A DNA stretch of 64,000 bases from positions 558,001 through 622,000 of the forward strand of contig JAQSEB010000042.1 in NCBI GenBank assembly GCA_030063045.1, given 5' to 3'. Origin of the DNA: Pratylenchus scribneri (taxonomy: Eukaryota; Nematoda; Chromadorea; Rhabditida; Pratylenchidae). The notes beneath the pieces are model-generated. The model was not told the origin of the DNA. It ran no database searches and saw nothing but the letters and a program-made list of their open reading frames with translations. Of the stretch, positions 1-12,959 are shown one piece after another (positions within the stretch are counted from its first letter, which is position 1; the number at the start of each line of letters is the position of its first letter). A program made the translations under genes and the position numbers.

Positions 1-95
1 CCTAATCCATGAATTATTCCTGACCCTAATCCGATGACCCAAAAGGGGGAGACCCTTCACTTTTCTCCAATCAACTTAAAAAGCGAATTACAAGC
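1..95. repeat. Partial copy of a small inverted-repeat element
   Basis: The stretch containing gatgacccaaaaggggga and the following cttttctccaat matches the right arm of the element at about 15037-15250. Only one arm lies inside the window, so the copy is cut by the window edge. It lies in an intron, or just 5' of the first visible exon, of the GIY-YIG gene. Confidence 0.55.
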
Positions 96-161
96 AAGCA
101 ATATCAATAAAAATAGTTTTAAATGCTCAAAATCTCTAATCTTCTAATTTTTCATTTTTAG

Positions 162-1714
162 CCGAGATTTTTCAATTATTTACTCATTGATTCGGGACTT
201 GTTAAGAATAAATTTGATCAGAATTGCACACCCAAGGATTGCACTTTTGCGCACTTTGTTCGATCCATTTTTTATATCGGCAAAGGCACACGCCAACGGC
301 CTATGGATCATCTCCATAACACTTTTAAAGCCGGAATGAATTCAAGTAATCGATTTGTAAGTTTTTTTTTTAATATGAATGAAATTAAAATTTATAAATA
401 TGCAAATGCATATTTTTTGCCAATGCTCAAAATGGATTTCTATATAAATATTAGGGTGTCCCAAAAATTCTCACAGTTTTAGAAAAAACATATAAAAATA
501 GGCTTAGATTCAACCAAATATTCTCCATTTGATCCAATAACATTCTTCCCATTATTGTGGCAAATTTTCTATCCCTCCCTCATATCATTTTACAGGTTCA
601 AATTATCTTAAACTAAGTCAGGGTAATGATTTGAGAGTTTCCAGAATTTTTTCCACAAAAGCGGTTTTTATTTAAGAAACCGATTTTGACCAGGAAAAAG
701 TCGAATTTATTTTTTTTAAAGATAGAACATTGTATTTGGTGTCAAATTAAAGTTTAATGGGTACTAATGCAGCAGATTGGCCCCTATAAGAGAAAGGAAA
801 AGGACTGATAGAAGGGAGGAAATTGATTGAAAGGGGAATTGGGATAGACGAATTTTGAAGAAATTTGCATATATAAGAAATTTATTCTAAATTTTCATGT
901 TTTGACACTTTTTTGTCCATATAAATCCGCTCAATAATAAATAATAATCATTTGCGATTTAATCTAAATTTCATTTGTATTTTTATTATCAAAATACATC
1001 CAATTATCCATATTAATTAAATCGAAAAAACTTAAAGCTACTGTTAAAAAGCCAATCCCAAATATTAATATAAATCACTCACAAATAAATAAATTTTATA
1101 TTTTTTAGAATTGCTCTTACAAAAAGGAAAGAATAAGAGAAATTTGGGACAACGGTGAAGGCGTGATTATATTGCGATGTTTTGAATGGGTTTTTGACCA
1201 TGAATCAATGGCACGAGAAGCATTGATGCTCAAAGCACGCTCAATTTACAATTGGAAGATACCTCGAGATATGGAAGATTTAAAATGGAAAAATAGTATG
1301 CTCATCAAAAACTTAGAAACTTAATCAAAATTCAATTTTATTATTATAAATTAAAGAGGGTTGAAAATTACTTAAGAATTGAATTAGAAAATTTTACAAA
1401 TTTTCAATTAAATTTTAGAATGTAGAGTATTGATTAATTTATATTCAATTAATGATAGATAAGATGAAAAATTTAAAAAAAATATAATCATTAATTCAGA
1501 GCCATCGTGTTACGATTTGGTAAATAAACAAGATGAAAAATTTGACGCGCTTGGATGGAACAATGAAAAGAATGAAAAAATTGGCACTTTACTATTGGTT
1601 CGGGCTTATGCCATTTTCCGAAATGAACTCAATCGACCAATTAAGCAAAGTGATTTGGAAAAGGTAATCATTTTTTTTAGTTATTTATATAATTTAATTA
1701 GTAGAAATAATTAA
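162..1714 (+). CDS. lem-3: LEM-3/ANKLE1-type GIY-YIG endonuclease, 3' part
   Basis: Three in-phase exons are visible: 162-356, 1109-1295 and 1500-1663. They encode a GIY-YIG nuclease domain of the metazoan ANKLE1/LEM-3 type. The first exon has the FNYLLID strand, then FYIGKGTRQRP with the YIG motif and catalytic arginine region. The second has IWDNGEGVIILRCF and HESMAREALMLKA, whose glutamate matches the metal-binding Glu of the family. The third matches the C-terminal helices (LLLVRAYAIF). In this family the enzyme cleaves DNA, and LEM-3 removes chromatin bridges at the end of cell division; that role is inferred by homology. Ankyrin and LEM domains would lie upstream, outside the window. 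The 3' end is uncertain: reading past the donor at 1664 reaches a stop at 1712-1714, while splicing in phase 0 could join the LIM exons at 2003. The 5' end is missing. Confidence 0.85.
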
Positions 1715-2002
1715 AATAAAATATAAATTTAATTTAATTACAAATAATAAACTTAATTTTGTAATTTTTATGACCAAAAATTTCATTAAATATTTTTATC
1801 AGCAGTAAGGATTGGATATTTTTTTGTCAAAAATTGTGAAAAATTGTATTTTCTGCTAAATTTGCATATTATTCATAATTTTTCAATTTTCTTCAATATA
1901 ACCATTAAAAAATGAATTTTTGCTTTTAGTAGAATAAAATGTTAAAAATATTAAAAATAATTTTATCAAATTATAATTTAAACAACAATTATATTATTAA
2001 AG

Positions 2003-3469
2003 GATTCGACTGTACCAGAACCAGAATATGCTCCACTTCAAAACACTCTTCCTCCAATTGGATATTGCGCTGTTTGCGGACAAGATTTTACGTGAGTTAT
2101 ATCATGAAAAATTAAATTAAAACCTCCAATTTAATGAAAAAAATATTCATTTTACTTTTAAATTTTATTAAAAAATGTTTTTGCCATTTGCTTTTCAGAA
2201 AACAAAATTTGGGAAAATTTGATTAATAATATTCAATGATTATTTTATTGAAAATTCTTCTTGAAAAAATATTTATTAATGGTACACGGTATAATTTTTT
2301 GCAAAAATAAAATTGTTATGGCAGAAAAGTTTCATATCAAAATATTTAGGTCAAAAATTTTTGACCAAATCGGCCTTATTTTTAAAACAAGTCCAGCTGT
2401 TTTACCCTACCATAACCAATCCATAAAATTAAGCTTAATATGCTTAATTTTACTTCACTATTGTCAAACAAATTTATATGGTCCTAAACTAAAATTACTT
2501 TTCAAGATATTATTTAATAAAATCAAAATTCAAATCAAAATATAATCTAGAATTTGTTAATCTTTTAATTTTTTTTTACGTAATTTACATTCAAAATTTA
2601 ATGCTAATTCAATTCCAGACAAACGGATGTTCTTCATAGTGATGGAAATTTTACATATCATGATGTATGTTTCAAATGCAATTATTGCAAATGTTCACTT
2701 TTCAATTTGGAATTTTTCTACTATCCAAGCAAAAACCACTTGTTCCCAGACAAGAATGTTTATTTAATTTTATGCAAACATGACAATGATTTGTGGAATG
2801 ACCAAGGCTCTGGCAGTCAGCATCAGCAGGTAAAAGAAAGGAAAAAAGCACAGAGTTTTATAAAAAGTAAACTTTTTCGGACACAACACATAAATAGGAA
2901 GCGGATTTTTAGCTTTTATCTATTTTGTTATGCAACAAATTTCATAAAACACATAACAACCTGGTGTTTTTGAGCATTTATTTCATGTTTTTATCATATT
3001 TTTTAAACATATTTTAACCTAATATTTGGTACTTTTTTGAATAAATTTCATGATAAAAAAACTTAATTAAAAAGCCAAAAACTGCCTACTTTTAGGTTTT
3101 GAAACCTATTTTACGATTTTTTTATACTAAAATTTCCGCTACAACGACTAAAGTTGAATATTGAATACTATAAAATTAACTGAATAAATATTTTCAAAAA
3201 TAGGAATTTCATTTAATGTAAATAGATGATTAAAATTTATTTTTTTATAAGCAAATGTTTTATTTATAATTTTTTAAATACTAAATCCTAAAAATCTACC
3301 TAATTCATTTCATTTTTACACTTTTCCTCTCACACACGTTGTCGGGGAACAAATGATCCAAAAATTATAATCTTTTAATACAATTTATTTTAAGCAGCCA
3401 CATCAATCAGCTACCGTTGTTAGAGTGAATCGAGACAGTAGGAAGAATGGGAAATGGCAGATTGATTGA
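2003..3469 (+). CDS. LIM-type zinc-finger protein, or 3' extension of the GIY-YIG gene
   Basis: Three exons join in phase: 2003-2091, 2619-2829 and 3398-3469 (stop TGA 3467-3469), giving 123 residues. They carry one LIM-like finger: CAVC, then 18 residues to HDVC, FKC and NYC, and finally a distant C-K-H-D near LILCKHD. The last spacer is about 28 residues, longer than the usual 16-21, so the second zinc site may be relaxed. LIM fingers bind proteins rather than DNA. No in-frame ATG is found upstream of 2003. The first exon accepts in phase 0, which fits the donor at 1664 of the GIY-YIG gene, so these exons may be its C-terminus. The acceptor before 2003 (attaaag) is weak. A separate gene with a missed first exon is the alternative. 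Confidence 0.6.
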
Positions 3470-4834
3470 AAAATGAGGAGAAGAAAAGAGGAATAATTTG
3501 CAAAATACAATTTTATTGATATTATTCTCATTCACTTTCAAAATTTTTTATATTTATATTAAATTATCAATTGTTACAAATCAATTGTAAATGTGAGGAA
3601 AAAATTTTGAAATTTTTAACTACAAATTTTAAAAATATTTATTCTATAAATATATATTTATTATTTTTTTTGGATTTCTCTTTAACGATTTAATACCCTT
3701 TAAATTTGACCAAACCATGACAAATTATATACTAATCGACGCATCTCGATGAGAACTATAAATGGTTAATATGGTTTGTATCTGATTTAATAGAAGTCAA
3801 AAAAATTTTTCTTTGTGCCAAAAAGAGAAATTTTATGCCAAAAAATATTTATCAATATTTATAAATACAAATTCGATAGTATGAATGTGAATTAATAACA
3901 TTTTTCAATATTATACCCTATATTATGGCATCTTATTTTCATTTGCTTCTAAAAATGCAAAAAAAGGAAAAAACAATTGAAATAAATCTATAATGAAAAA
4001 AGAAATCAAATAGGTTCAAATAAGATTAATTAATTCAAATTTTAATTAAAAGAAAATATTTACCATAATAATAATTAATTTGATTCCCAATGTTATTTTC
4101 TCAAATTGACGGCCAACTTTTTCTATTAATAAAAAATTCCATCTTTCCAATAGAGTTTGGCAATGACACCTGCCGCTGACAAATTCTTTGCTTATGTTAA
4201 TGTAAGATTCATTTTCCTTGAAATCAATTCTACATTAAATTTTGCCAAATTTACCAAAGTTTTATAATTCTTATATTTTTTATATATATCTTCCATCCAA
4301 GTAAACTTACAGAAATAATTTCGAAAAGCATCAATTTGGGATAAACTTGGCCAAATTATGGCCCCTTAATTTTATTAATACCTTAAACCTCTTTTAACTT
4401 TTTAAAACTGGGAAAATTGTGGTCTAGTTTCTTAATTTGTGGACATTTTTGAACAAATTATAGCAGTTTTTATAGAGTTTTAGGGAACTAAGAAAATGCA
4501 ATAAAATTTTTTTAAGAGATTACCCTGCAGAAGCTATTGGCCCTCAAAATCGGGGGTGGGGATGGGGAATTATAAATTATTAGAGAGTGAGCAATTATTT
4601 AGAGGGAATTAAAAGAGAATTTATGGTAATTTCATCTACTTTTATTAATATGAAATATAACATAATCCTCTATCTTAAAACTGATATATACTTCCATAAT
4701 AAATCTTTTTAAAAAGCTTATTTTCTTATATTCGAAAGTCGATACGATATATTCACTATGGCCATTTTTATAAAAAAATATTTTTTTTATTAAGGGAATC
4801 CATTAATTTATCATAAGTAAATCGTTTCGAAAAT
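3470..4834. other. Intergenic, AT-rich, with a truncated palindromic-repeat copy
   Basis: No convincing gene is seen. About 3685-3800 matches the right half of the dispersed palindromic element (ccaaaccatgacaaatta, then gacgcatctcgatgaga), so it is a half copy. At 4163-4201 a short ATG-led open stretch (MTPAADKFFAYVN) ends at a good donor. It does not join in phase to the bHLH exon at 4835, so it is left unassigned, possibly as 5' UTR. Confidence 0.5.
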
Positions 4835-6802
4835 ATGTCTTCTTCTTCCTCATTTCCAACTGATTTTACGCAAATTTCATCCGATAATTTACTGCAAGCC
4901 ACAATGCCAATTCCAATGTCAATTATGGGCAACCAACAATTCCATCTACCGGAACATTCATCAGAGTCAATGATGATGATGGCAATGATCAATGGAAATG
5001 GGGCCAATCCTCAATCTACAATGATGGGAATGCCAAATTGCGTTGGGTCATCCACATTTTTGTTGGCCACTGGGGAAGTGCCAATCCTTTCTTTGCCAAA
5101 TCCACATTTTAAGTTGTTAATTACTTTTTCTTTAAATTATTTGAAATAAATAGTCTATTTTTTATTTCGATAATTTTTAGAGAGTGGATTTATATTTTTT
5201 TAATATTTCTAACCAATTGCTAATGAAAATTGTACAAAAATAAAGTGTGCAGAAATTAAATTTGTGGCAACATTTTTCTCAATAATTTCAATATATTTTA
5301 ATATTTTGGATTTTTTGTCAATATAAAAAAATTTATTTCAATATTTCGACATTTTTATAAAATTATACTATAATATTTTAAGATTTTCATAATTTTAAGA
5401 GGCGAAAAATTTTTTGATAAAATTTTGAAACCAAAAAATTTTTGGCGAAAATTTTTTAATCTATAAATAAGACTTTTTGATGAAAATTTAAAAAAAAAAG
5501 GATTTTTCTGAAATATAAAAATTTTTTGATGAAAAAAAACAAATTTTATTTCAATATTTCGTCAATATTTTGACATTTTTTAAAATATTTTTTCGATATT
5601 TTGGACTTCAATATTTATTTAAATATTTTATAAAAATATAAATCCGCTCTCTAACTATAAGATTCATTAAAATTTTTAAATTAATTTAAATTTAAAAATA
5701 TTTTTAATTATTTTATAGTGAAATTAGCCAATCAAATCCCATGCAAATGGGAATGCCAATTGTGGAAGAAAATATCGGCCAAAATATACGAGAAAATATT
5801 CCATCAAAAATTCAGGTAAATTTTTAAATTAATAAATTTAATTATTAATATTTTTGAAGGGACTTATAAAGGAAAGGCAACAACAATCTTCGTCAAAAAT
5901 AGCCAATATTGGCATCAGTGGTGGAACAAAAAATCGCAAAAAATTTGCATTGCGAAATTCAAATTCAAAGCATCATTTGCGAACGAAAATGAAACCATAT
6001 TCATCGGTTGAACGAAGAAATGCACGTGAAAGGAATCGAGGCAAGCATAGTTTTAAGATTAATTAAATATCTCAAAATTAGTACAATTAATTCCCAATAA
6101 TCAATTATAAAAAAAGAATATGAATATGTAAAAATTTTATTTTTTTTTAAAAATGTTAATTTACATAATTTTTAAATTAAGGCCGATTATATTGGGAAAA
6201 ACCTTAAAAAACTCATTAAAAAATTTTTAAAAAATAAGAATAATTTGGGAATAAGATAAAAGTATTTTGTGACCATAAAACGTCGCCAGATTGAAGACAT
6301 TTTTATTTCTTTTTTGGACTAATAAGGATAAGCATTAACCAAAGATACATGATTGAATTAACAATTAATATAATAATTCCCTATGACTAAAATAATTGTC
6401 CTAAAATGGTTCCACCCAATTAATTAATTTTATCAAACTATTTTTTGACAAAATACTACTTTTGAATAAAATTAAAATTTTTATAAATATAAGTTCGAAA
6501 TTTTGAATATTAGAAATTAATTTTAAAAAAAATAATAATGAAATTATTAAAATTATTTTACAGTTCACACAGTCAATCAGGCATTCCACATACTTAAAAG
6601 AATGTAAAATAAGAATATTCACTTCCATTAAATTAATTTTTATTGCAGGATTCCATCATTGTCCAAGAATACAAAACGCGTTTCGAAGCTGAAAATTTTG
6701 CGGGCTTGCATTCAATATGTTTATCAATTATTGGAAATGATGGAGGAGGAGGAAAATACTTTAATAACAAAGAATTTGATGCATTGGAAATTTGGATATT
6801 AA
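4835..6802 (+). CDS. Class II bHLH transcription factor
   Basis: Five exons join in phase: 4835-5112, 5719-5815, 5860-6040, 6564-6603 and 6649-6802, giving 249 residues. The N-terminal ~130 residues are Ser/Met/Asn/Gln-rich, as in activation regions. The bHLH domain starts at VERRNARERNR (basic region that contacts E-boxes) and continues VHTVNQAFHILKRMIPSL, a loop with KNTKRVSK, and helix 2 LKILRACIQYVYQLLEMM. The basic region and first helix resemble achaete-scute/PTF1-type proteins, but I cannot assign a subfamily. The intron after RNR starts with gcaagc, a GC-AG intron, and removing it restores an exact bHLH consensus. The protein should act in the nucleus as a heterodimer with a class I bHLH partner. 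ATG 4835 is chosen because the frame upstream is closed. Confidence 0.85.
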
Positions 6803-8919
6803 TTGGAATAAAAAATGGCACCGTTTTTTTCAATTTTAATTTCATTATAAATCTTAAAAAATGGGGATCGGGTGTCAGTATTTTCACCATTATGGGCCGG
6901 ATTTGGTTAAACCGTCGCCCATTTAAACAACAACTTCAAGTATTTTTTTCCTCATTTCCCCATTTTTATTATTTATTCCAAAATGGAATCGAACCTTATT
7001 AGTGGGTGAAGAATTTGATCGAGTCACTTTACCAATTTGACTAACGTGGGCCATTTGTGTCGCCGATTGAGAAAAGATTATTAAATTTAATTTTTTCCTC
7101 ATTTTTCCATTTTGTTTATTTTATTTATTTCCAAAATATTTAAAATAAATTTTTCAAGTATTACTTAAAAATTTATAATAATTCCCACAGCATAAATTGC
7201 GACTGAAAATTTAAGGAAAAAATAAACCAAAGAGAATTAATATAAAAATATTTTGAATTATGAGGATCATTTGCCCTTATAATGTAGCTAAAGTCAACAT
7301 TTATGATTTTAAATTCTTTAAATATCGAATACAATATTTTAACAAATTAAATAAAAATGATTTTTATTTATTTTCCGACTTTTAATTAAATTTGAGTAAA
7401 TTTTTGTATATTCATCGCCGATTCATTTTCATTGTACAACAAATTAAATAATTTAATTAAATAAATATTCTATTGACTGCAAATGTCTGTTCTAGCACCA
7501 AATTGTTCACCAAATTGTAATTTTGTATGACTCTAGATTTTTTTAAAATTAATTATGCCTATTTACTCTTCGCCCTATTTATTTGCCCTTAAATTTATTG
7601 TCTAATTTTAATTAAATTTAAACAATTTTTGTATATTCATCGCTGATTCATTTTCATTGTACAATGAATTAAATTTTAAATAATAAATAAATTAAATGAT
7701 TAATTTAATCATACCCATTGACTGTGAGTGAGTACAGGAGAGCAACAAAATTAAGTAAAATTGTTATTCGTAAAATAGCAAAAAGAAATCACGAAAAAAT
7801 TGGAAAATATCAAGGAATATTGCATTTTCGATGAAACGTGATTGCGTGCTAATAAGTACAATTGCGAATTGGATTGGACAACTATTAAAAACGAGAAATG
7901 TGAACATTGAGACAGAAAATTTAAATTAGCAATTTTAAAAGGATTTTAATGAAAAAAAATGCTAAAATCTTACAAACTCAACATTACACTTTTATCATTT
8001 TTTTAATAAAAATTATTTTAATTTCAAAATTTTTTCATTTTTAAGAAATTTTCAATGCGATTAGACTAAAAAATGATTAGAATTTAAATCTAAGTTTAAA
8101 TTGATATTTTATTTTGTTATCTAAATTTTTATAATATTTATTTTTTATATTGATTATTGAAAAAATTAATTAAATTTGATTATATTTTTTTTGTTGATAT
8201 ACAATAAATTAAATTTTAAAGTAATTTTAATTAAATAATATTCTATTGGCTGCGATTGCGATTTGCGAGGGTGTCTAGTTTCGCATCAAATTTAACGCCA
8301 ATTGTAATTTTGTATGAGTCTCGATTCTTTTTAAATTAATTATAGCAATTTGCTTTTTTCCCTTTTGTTGGTGGGTGTCGCCCTTTAAAAAATGCGGAAT
8401 GTGGAACGTCATAAATTATGCAGAATTTTCAGACTAATATAATTTAAATTGGCACTTATAAGGTCTTAATTTTATAATAATAAAATTTCCTAAAAATCTT
8501 TGCTTCAAATATTTATATTTTTTTTGTAAAAAATTTTAAATATAATATTTAATTTTTTTATTTATCACTAATTAAATTTTGAACAATTTTTCAATATAAT
8601 CAATAAATTAATCAAGAATTGTTATAAAAATATTATATTTTTTTAAATTAATAAGTAGATAAATGTTTTTAATTTATATAAAGAAATTATTAAAAAATTT
8701 AGAGATATGTAGTATAATAATTTCATATTATTATTTTTACCTTTTATTTTAAAAATCTTATACAAAGAATTTATGCATTTCTAATAAAAATAAATAATTA
8801 TTAGAACAATTTTTGTGTATTTTTATGTTTTATTTTATTCTATTTTATTACAAATAATTTTATTTTAATATTTAAAGATATTATTTATAAACAAAATTAT
8901 ACATTATAAAAAAATAAAA
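6803..8919. repeat. AT-rich spacer with three direct copies of a dispersed repeat
   Basis: No gene is seen. Three same-orientation copies of a repeat lie at about 7370-7565, 7600-7745 and 8165-8350. Shared blocks include caattgtaattttgtatga, taataattttaattaaat variants, attctattg followed by ctgcga or ctgcaa, and a ctcgattc/ctctagatt segment followed by ttaattat. A fourth copy is at 10435-10660. No coding capacity or terminal inverted repeats were found. Confidence 0.6.
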
Positions 8920-10197
8920 ATGGCTAATGAATTTGTTGGGAATTTATCTCAAACAATTGCCTATGCCGCCACAATTCCAATAATAATTTTTCTAATTTTC
9001 TTACTTTTATCACTCTACCGGTTGACACGAGATCGTATAGCTCTTTACATTTTGTTCAGTAAGGTATGTTTCATTAAATTTTATTTTTTGAATTAAAAAA
9101 AAAAAACTAAATTTTTCCCGCATAATTTATAATTTTTAAAAATAGACCTGCTTTAATATTGTGGAAATGTCTTTGGTTTCTGCCTATGTCATTACAAATT
9201 ATTGCATTCTTCCATCAAGATTGCCCGATTCTATTACAAAAATATATAGTTTTGCTATGCAAAGTGCAATGTTTACAACTTTTGTCCATTTTTTGGCCTT
9301 GGCCATCAATCGGTTCCATGCCGTTTTTATGCCATTCTCTTACATGCGAGTGTGGAAGAAAAGGTAAAAACAATTAAAAAATGATTTAGTTTATTTTATT
9401 TTTTAATATAGGAATACTCATTTGTATATCCTATTTGTATCCTTCATTGGCATTTCTTTGGGTTCCATATTCATGGGCACATACACTTTAATTGGTTCAA
9501 CTATTATTCTGAATATCGTCCAATACACGGTTTTGAGTATATCCGGCTTCATTTACAGTGCAATGATTTTCAAATTCACATATGAATTTTTTGGTAATTA
9601 TTAAAATTTATATGAATCACTTTAATTTTACAATTGTACATTTCATGGTAATTGCTAAGCTAACTGTAATGATTTTTCATAGGTTTAATTCTAAAATAAT
9701 AAGGAAGTTAAATAAATTGTTCAAACTTAAAATCATTTTTTAAACTCATCAATTTTTAATTAATTATAAATTTTAAAAATATATTTGATATTTTTGGGTT
9801 TTATATTCTAAAAATTGTAATTTTAAAAATTTTAATAAAGCTTAAAAGAATATTTTCGCATTATAAAAAGTGGACAGTAATAATAATAATTTTCTATAAT
9901 AATATAAATCATAATTTAGTATCAAAAAATCATCAAAATTCGCTTAATACAAATCTGGAAAAGGATCGAATTTTGTTGTCGGCCATTGCCCTCATTAGCA
10001 TTTTGCCACTTCCATTCAGTTTATTCATCAGTTATCAACAAAAATTTTATGATATGAATTCGGTGACTGGCATGATCCTTCATATTCTACGAATTACAAA
10101 TTATGCCATAATGCAATGTATTCGAGGAAATTTGCTTGATTATATTTTGCGAGGATTTTCGCAAACTCATTCGAAAACAATATTCATTTTTGTTTAA
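8920..10197 (+). CDS. Serpentine chemoreceptor (Srv/Srx-like), copy A, with a frameshifted C-terminus
   Basis: Four exons join in phase: 8920-9063, 9146-9363, 9412-9593 and 9920-10197, 273 residues as read. The first exon holds TM1 (TIPIIIFLIFLLLSLY). The second ends TM3 with AINRFHAVFMPFSY followed by a tryptophan, the NRF/NRY plus P-Y-W pattern of Srv/Srx nematode receptors. Later exons hold TM4-TM7 (EKDRILLSAIALISILPLPF). These are G-protein-coupled chemosensory receptors of sensory-neuron cilia. Compared with copy B, one extra T at 10119-10122 shifts the frame within TM7, so the protein ends with an aberrant tail (LLDYILRGF and so on). The unshifted frame stays open to a TGA just past 10260 and encodes the normal EEICLIIFC-DFRK type tail. 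Thus either the allele is recently damaged or there is a base-call error. Its neighbour copy B has a different lesion. Confidence 0.8.
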
Positions 10198-11189
10198 GAA
10201 AAACACAACTAAAGTTATACAAATTTCCATTGTCAGTTCTCAGCCTAATAATTATAATCAAAGATGATAAAATGATGTCAAATAAAAAAATAAAATTAAC
10301 ATTTTTGTGACATATATCGATGGAATTTTTATTTTACGTTACTCCTAGAATTATTTTTCTTGCTGATATGTACCTGGTATCATCAACTAGTCTATCATTC
10401 TATTTGTTGTAATTTTAGATACAAGTATAAAATTTTTGTAAAATAAATTAAATTTATTTCCCTACTTTTATTTAAATTTGAATAAATTTTTTATTTGTTC
10501 ATATACAATAAATTAAATTTTAAATAATTTTAATTAAATTATATTATATTGTCAGCGAGTGTCTTGGTCTATTAGAAAATTATTTAATTATTGTAATACC
10601 AAATTATTCAACAATTGTAATTTTTGTGAGCCTCGATTCCTTTAAAATTAATTATAGTATACTTTTCTGAATTCTTCTAAATTTTCTATAATTTTGAGTG
10701 ATCAGTGACAACTGTCTATCCAATTATGCAAATTAGTCGAATTTAAATGTTTTTGAAATTTTAATTATATGTTCATTGATTGATTCATAAAAATATAAAA
10801 TTAAAAAAGATATTTGATGTAAATTAAAGAATTAGAATTCATTTTAAATCATTTCTTTATTTTATTTTTATGTGAATACTACATATTTTATTGTTTAAGA
10901 CTTAATAAATATTTTGCAACTTTTTTGTCTAAACTTTTTGCATATATCAATATTTCCATGAAAGTACTTTAACATTGCAAATAATTTGTATTGTGTAGGA
11001 ACATATTTCATATTACCAAATTTGACTACAAAATTGAAAGCGGAAATAATGTGCGGGACAATATTGTATTATTTAATGAGGAAAAAGGAAAAGGAATAAT
11101 TGTCTTCTAATATTTAATCATGCAAATATTTCATTTTAACATTTAAAATAAATCAATCTTATTAAAAATTATATAATCAAAGAAAATTG
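10198..11189. other. Spacer between receptor copies with one dispersed-repeat copy
   Basis: The 3' flank of copy A contains aataaaaaaataaaatta-like A-rich sequence. A fourth copy of the dispersed AT-rich repeat lies at about 10435-10660 (atacaataaattaaatttta, then caattgtaatttttgtgag). Nothing coding is visible. Confidence 0.5.
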
Positions 11190-12959
11190 ATGGCCGATTC
11201 TTTTGAAAATTTGCCTCAAATAATTGCATATGCCGCAACAATTTCAATCATTATTTTTCTAATTTTCTTACTTTTGCCACTCTATCATTTGGCGCAAGAT
11301 CGAACGGCCATCTACATTGTGTTCAGCAAAGTAATTCCTTTAATTTAAAAACAGTTGTATTTATGGTCCTTTTTGGCTGGGATAACCCTGTTTTATAATT
11401 TTAGTTAAAAAATTTTTTAAAAAATTGAGTAAAATATTTAATAGATAAATCACTATATTTTTAACAACCTTCTCTAATTTTTCCGGCCCATCTCGAGAGT
11501 TAATTGAATTATTTTACTTAATTGATTAATTCATTATTTTAATAAATTTATAGACTTGCTTCAATATTGTGGAAATGTCTTTGGTTTCTGCATATATGAT
11601 TATATCATACTTCATCCTCCCATCAAAATTGCCCGATTCTATTACAAAAATATATAGTTTTGCCTTTCAAAGCGCATTGTTCTCAGCTTTTGTCCATTTC
11701 TTGGCCATGGCTATCAATCGATTCCACGCTGTTTTTATGCCATTCTCTTATATGCGAGTGTGGAAGAAAAGGTAAAAAAGGATAAAATTAATATTTTTTA
11801 TAAATATAGAAATACTCTTTTGTATATTCTTTTTGTATCTTTCATTGGCATTTCTTTGGGTTCCATATTCATTGGAACGTACAATTTAGTAGGTTCAGTT
11901 CAACTATTATTCTTCAAATCGTCCAATATATCATTTTGACCATATCCGGCTTAATTTACAGTGCAATGATTTTCAAATTCACATATGAATTTTTTGGTAA
12001 ATATTTATTTTATGTCATCCTGATTTAATCTGACTGAATTTGAAACTTTGAAAAGGGAACTTAGCTATTCTTTAGAATATCGGTCTGGAGAAACTTGTAG
12101 TCGTTGTATTTTTCTTAATGCGATGCCCCACAAAGATATAGATTACAAAATGGCATTTAGAATTTGACTAGAGATGGTGCCGAAGTAGGTTTTTATGGTT
12201 ATATTTCGATGGAACAATGAATTGACTTTTGGCCGAAAACATTATAAAATCGATAATAATAGCTTAGTTCCGTTTCTAATAAGTCCCATATTCAATTAAA
12301 GCTTGAATGCCTTCTGCTATTAGGTATTTATCTCTCTATACAAAGATATATCTGTATGTACTGAAATAACAATTTTAAAAAAATTTTATTATTTAAAAAA
12401 TATAAACCCTTTTATGATCAATATTTGGACTAATAAAATAAAATATATTATGACTATTTAAATTGGTTTATTAAATGCTAAAATAAAATTAGCCAAACTT
12501 TCTGTCGGAAATGAAACAAATAAAGTATATTGTAAAAATAAATTTTAAAAATAACTACAAATTGATAATTCATTTTTAAATTGTTATTTTTTAATAATAT
12601 TGAATATTCTTTCTTTAGTTTCAAAAAGTCATCATCAAAATAATTCACTCATTCTGGAAAAGGATCGAATTTTACTCTCGACTATTGGCCTCATAAGCAT
12701 TTTGCCACTTCCATTCAGTTTATTCATCAGTTATCAACAGAGTTTTTATCCAATTGATTCGACGATTGGCACTATCCTACGCACTTTACGTCTTTCAAAT
12801 TATGCCATAATGCAATGCATCGAGGAAATTTGTTTGATTATATTTTGCGCAGATTTTCGCAAAATTATTCGGAAACAATATTCATATTGTCGGAAGAAAA
12901 ATACAACAAAAATTGTAACAATTACGGTGGCCAGCAACTTAATAAAAAATGATCAATGA
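11190..12959 (+). pseudogene. Serpentine chemoreceptor (Srv/Srx-like), copy B, broken by a 5-bp duplication
   Basis: Exons 11190-11330, 11554-11771, 11810-11996 and 12619-12959 match copy A exon for exon. Exon 1 begins MADSFENLPQIIAYAA and exon 2 ends with AINRFHAVFMPFSY. The C-terminus is normal (IEEICLIIFCADFRKIIRKQ), unlike copy A. Exon 3 is 187 nt instead of 182. The sequence ggttcagttcaactatt carries a tandem duplication of gttca at 11893-11902, and the shifted frame meets a stop within about 15 codons. Without the five bases the four exons would give 293 residues. No short intron removes the lesion. The gene is therefore a recent pseudogene, or it holds an assembly error. The other exons show no decay, so inactivation is recent. 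Confidence 0.8.

Noticed and set aside
2261..2545. 94-codon open frame between LIM exons
   Set aside because: AT-rich, Ile/Lys/Leu-dominated, inside an intron of a supported model.
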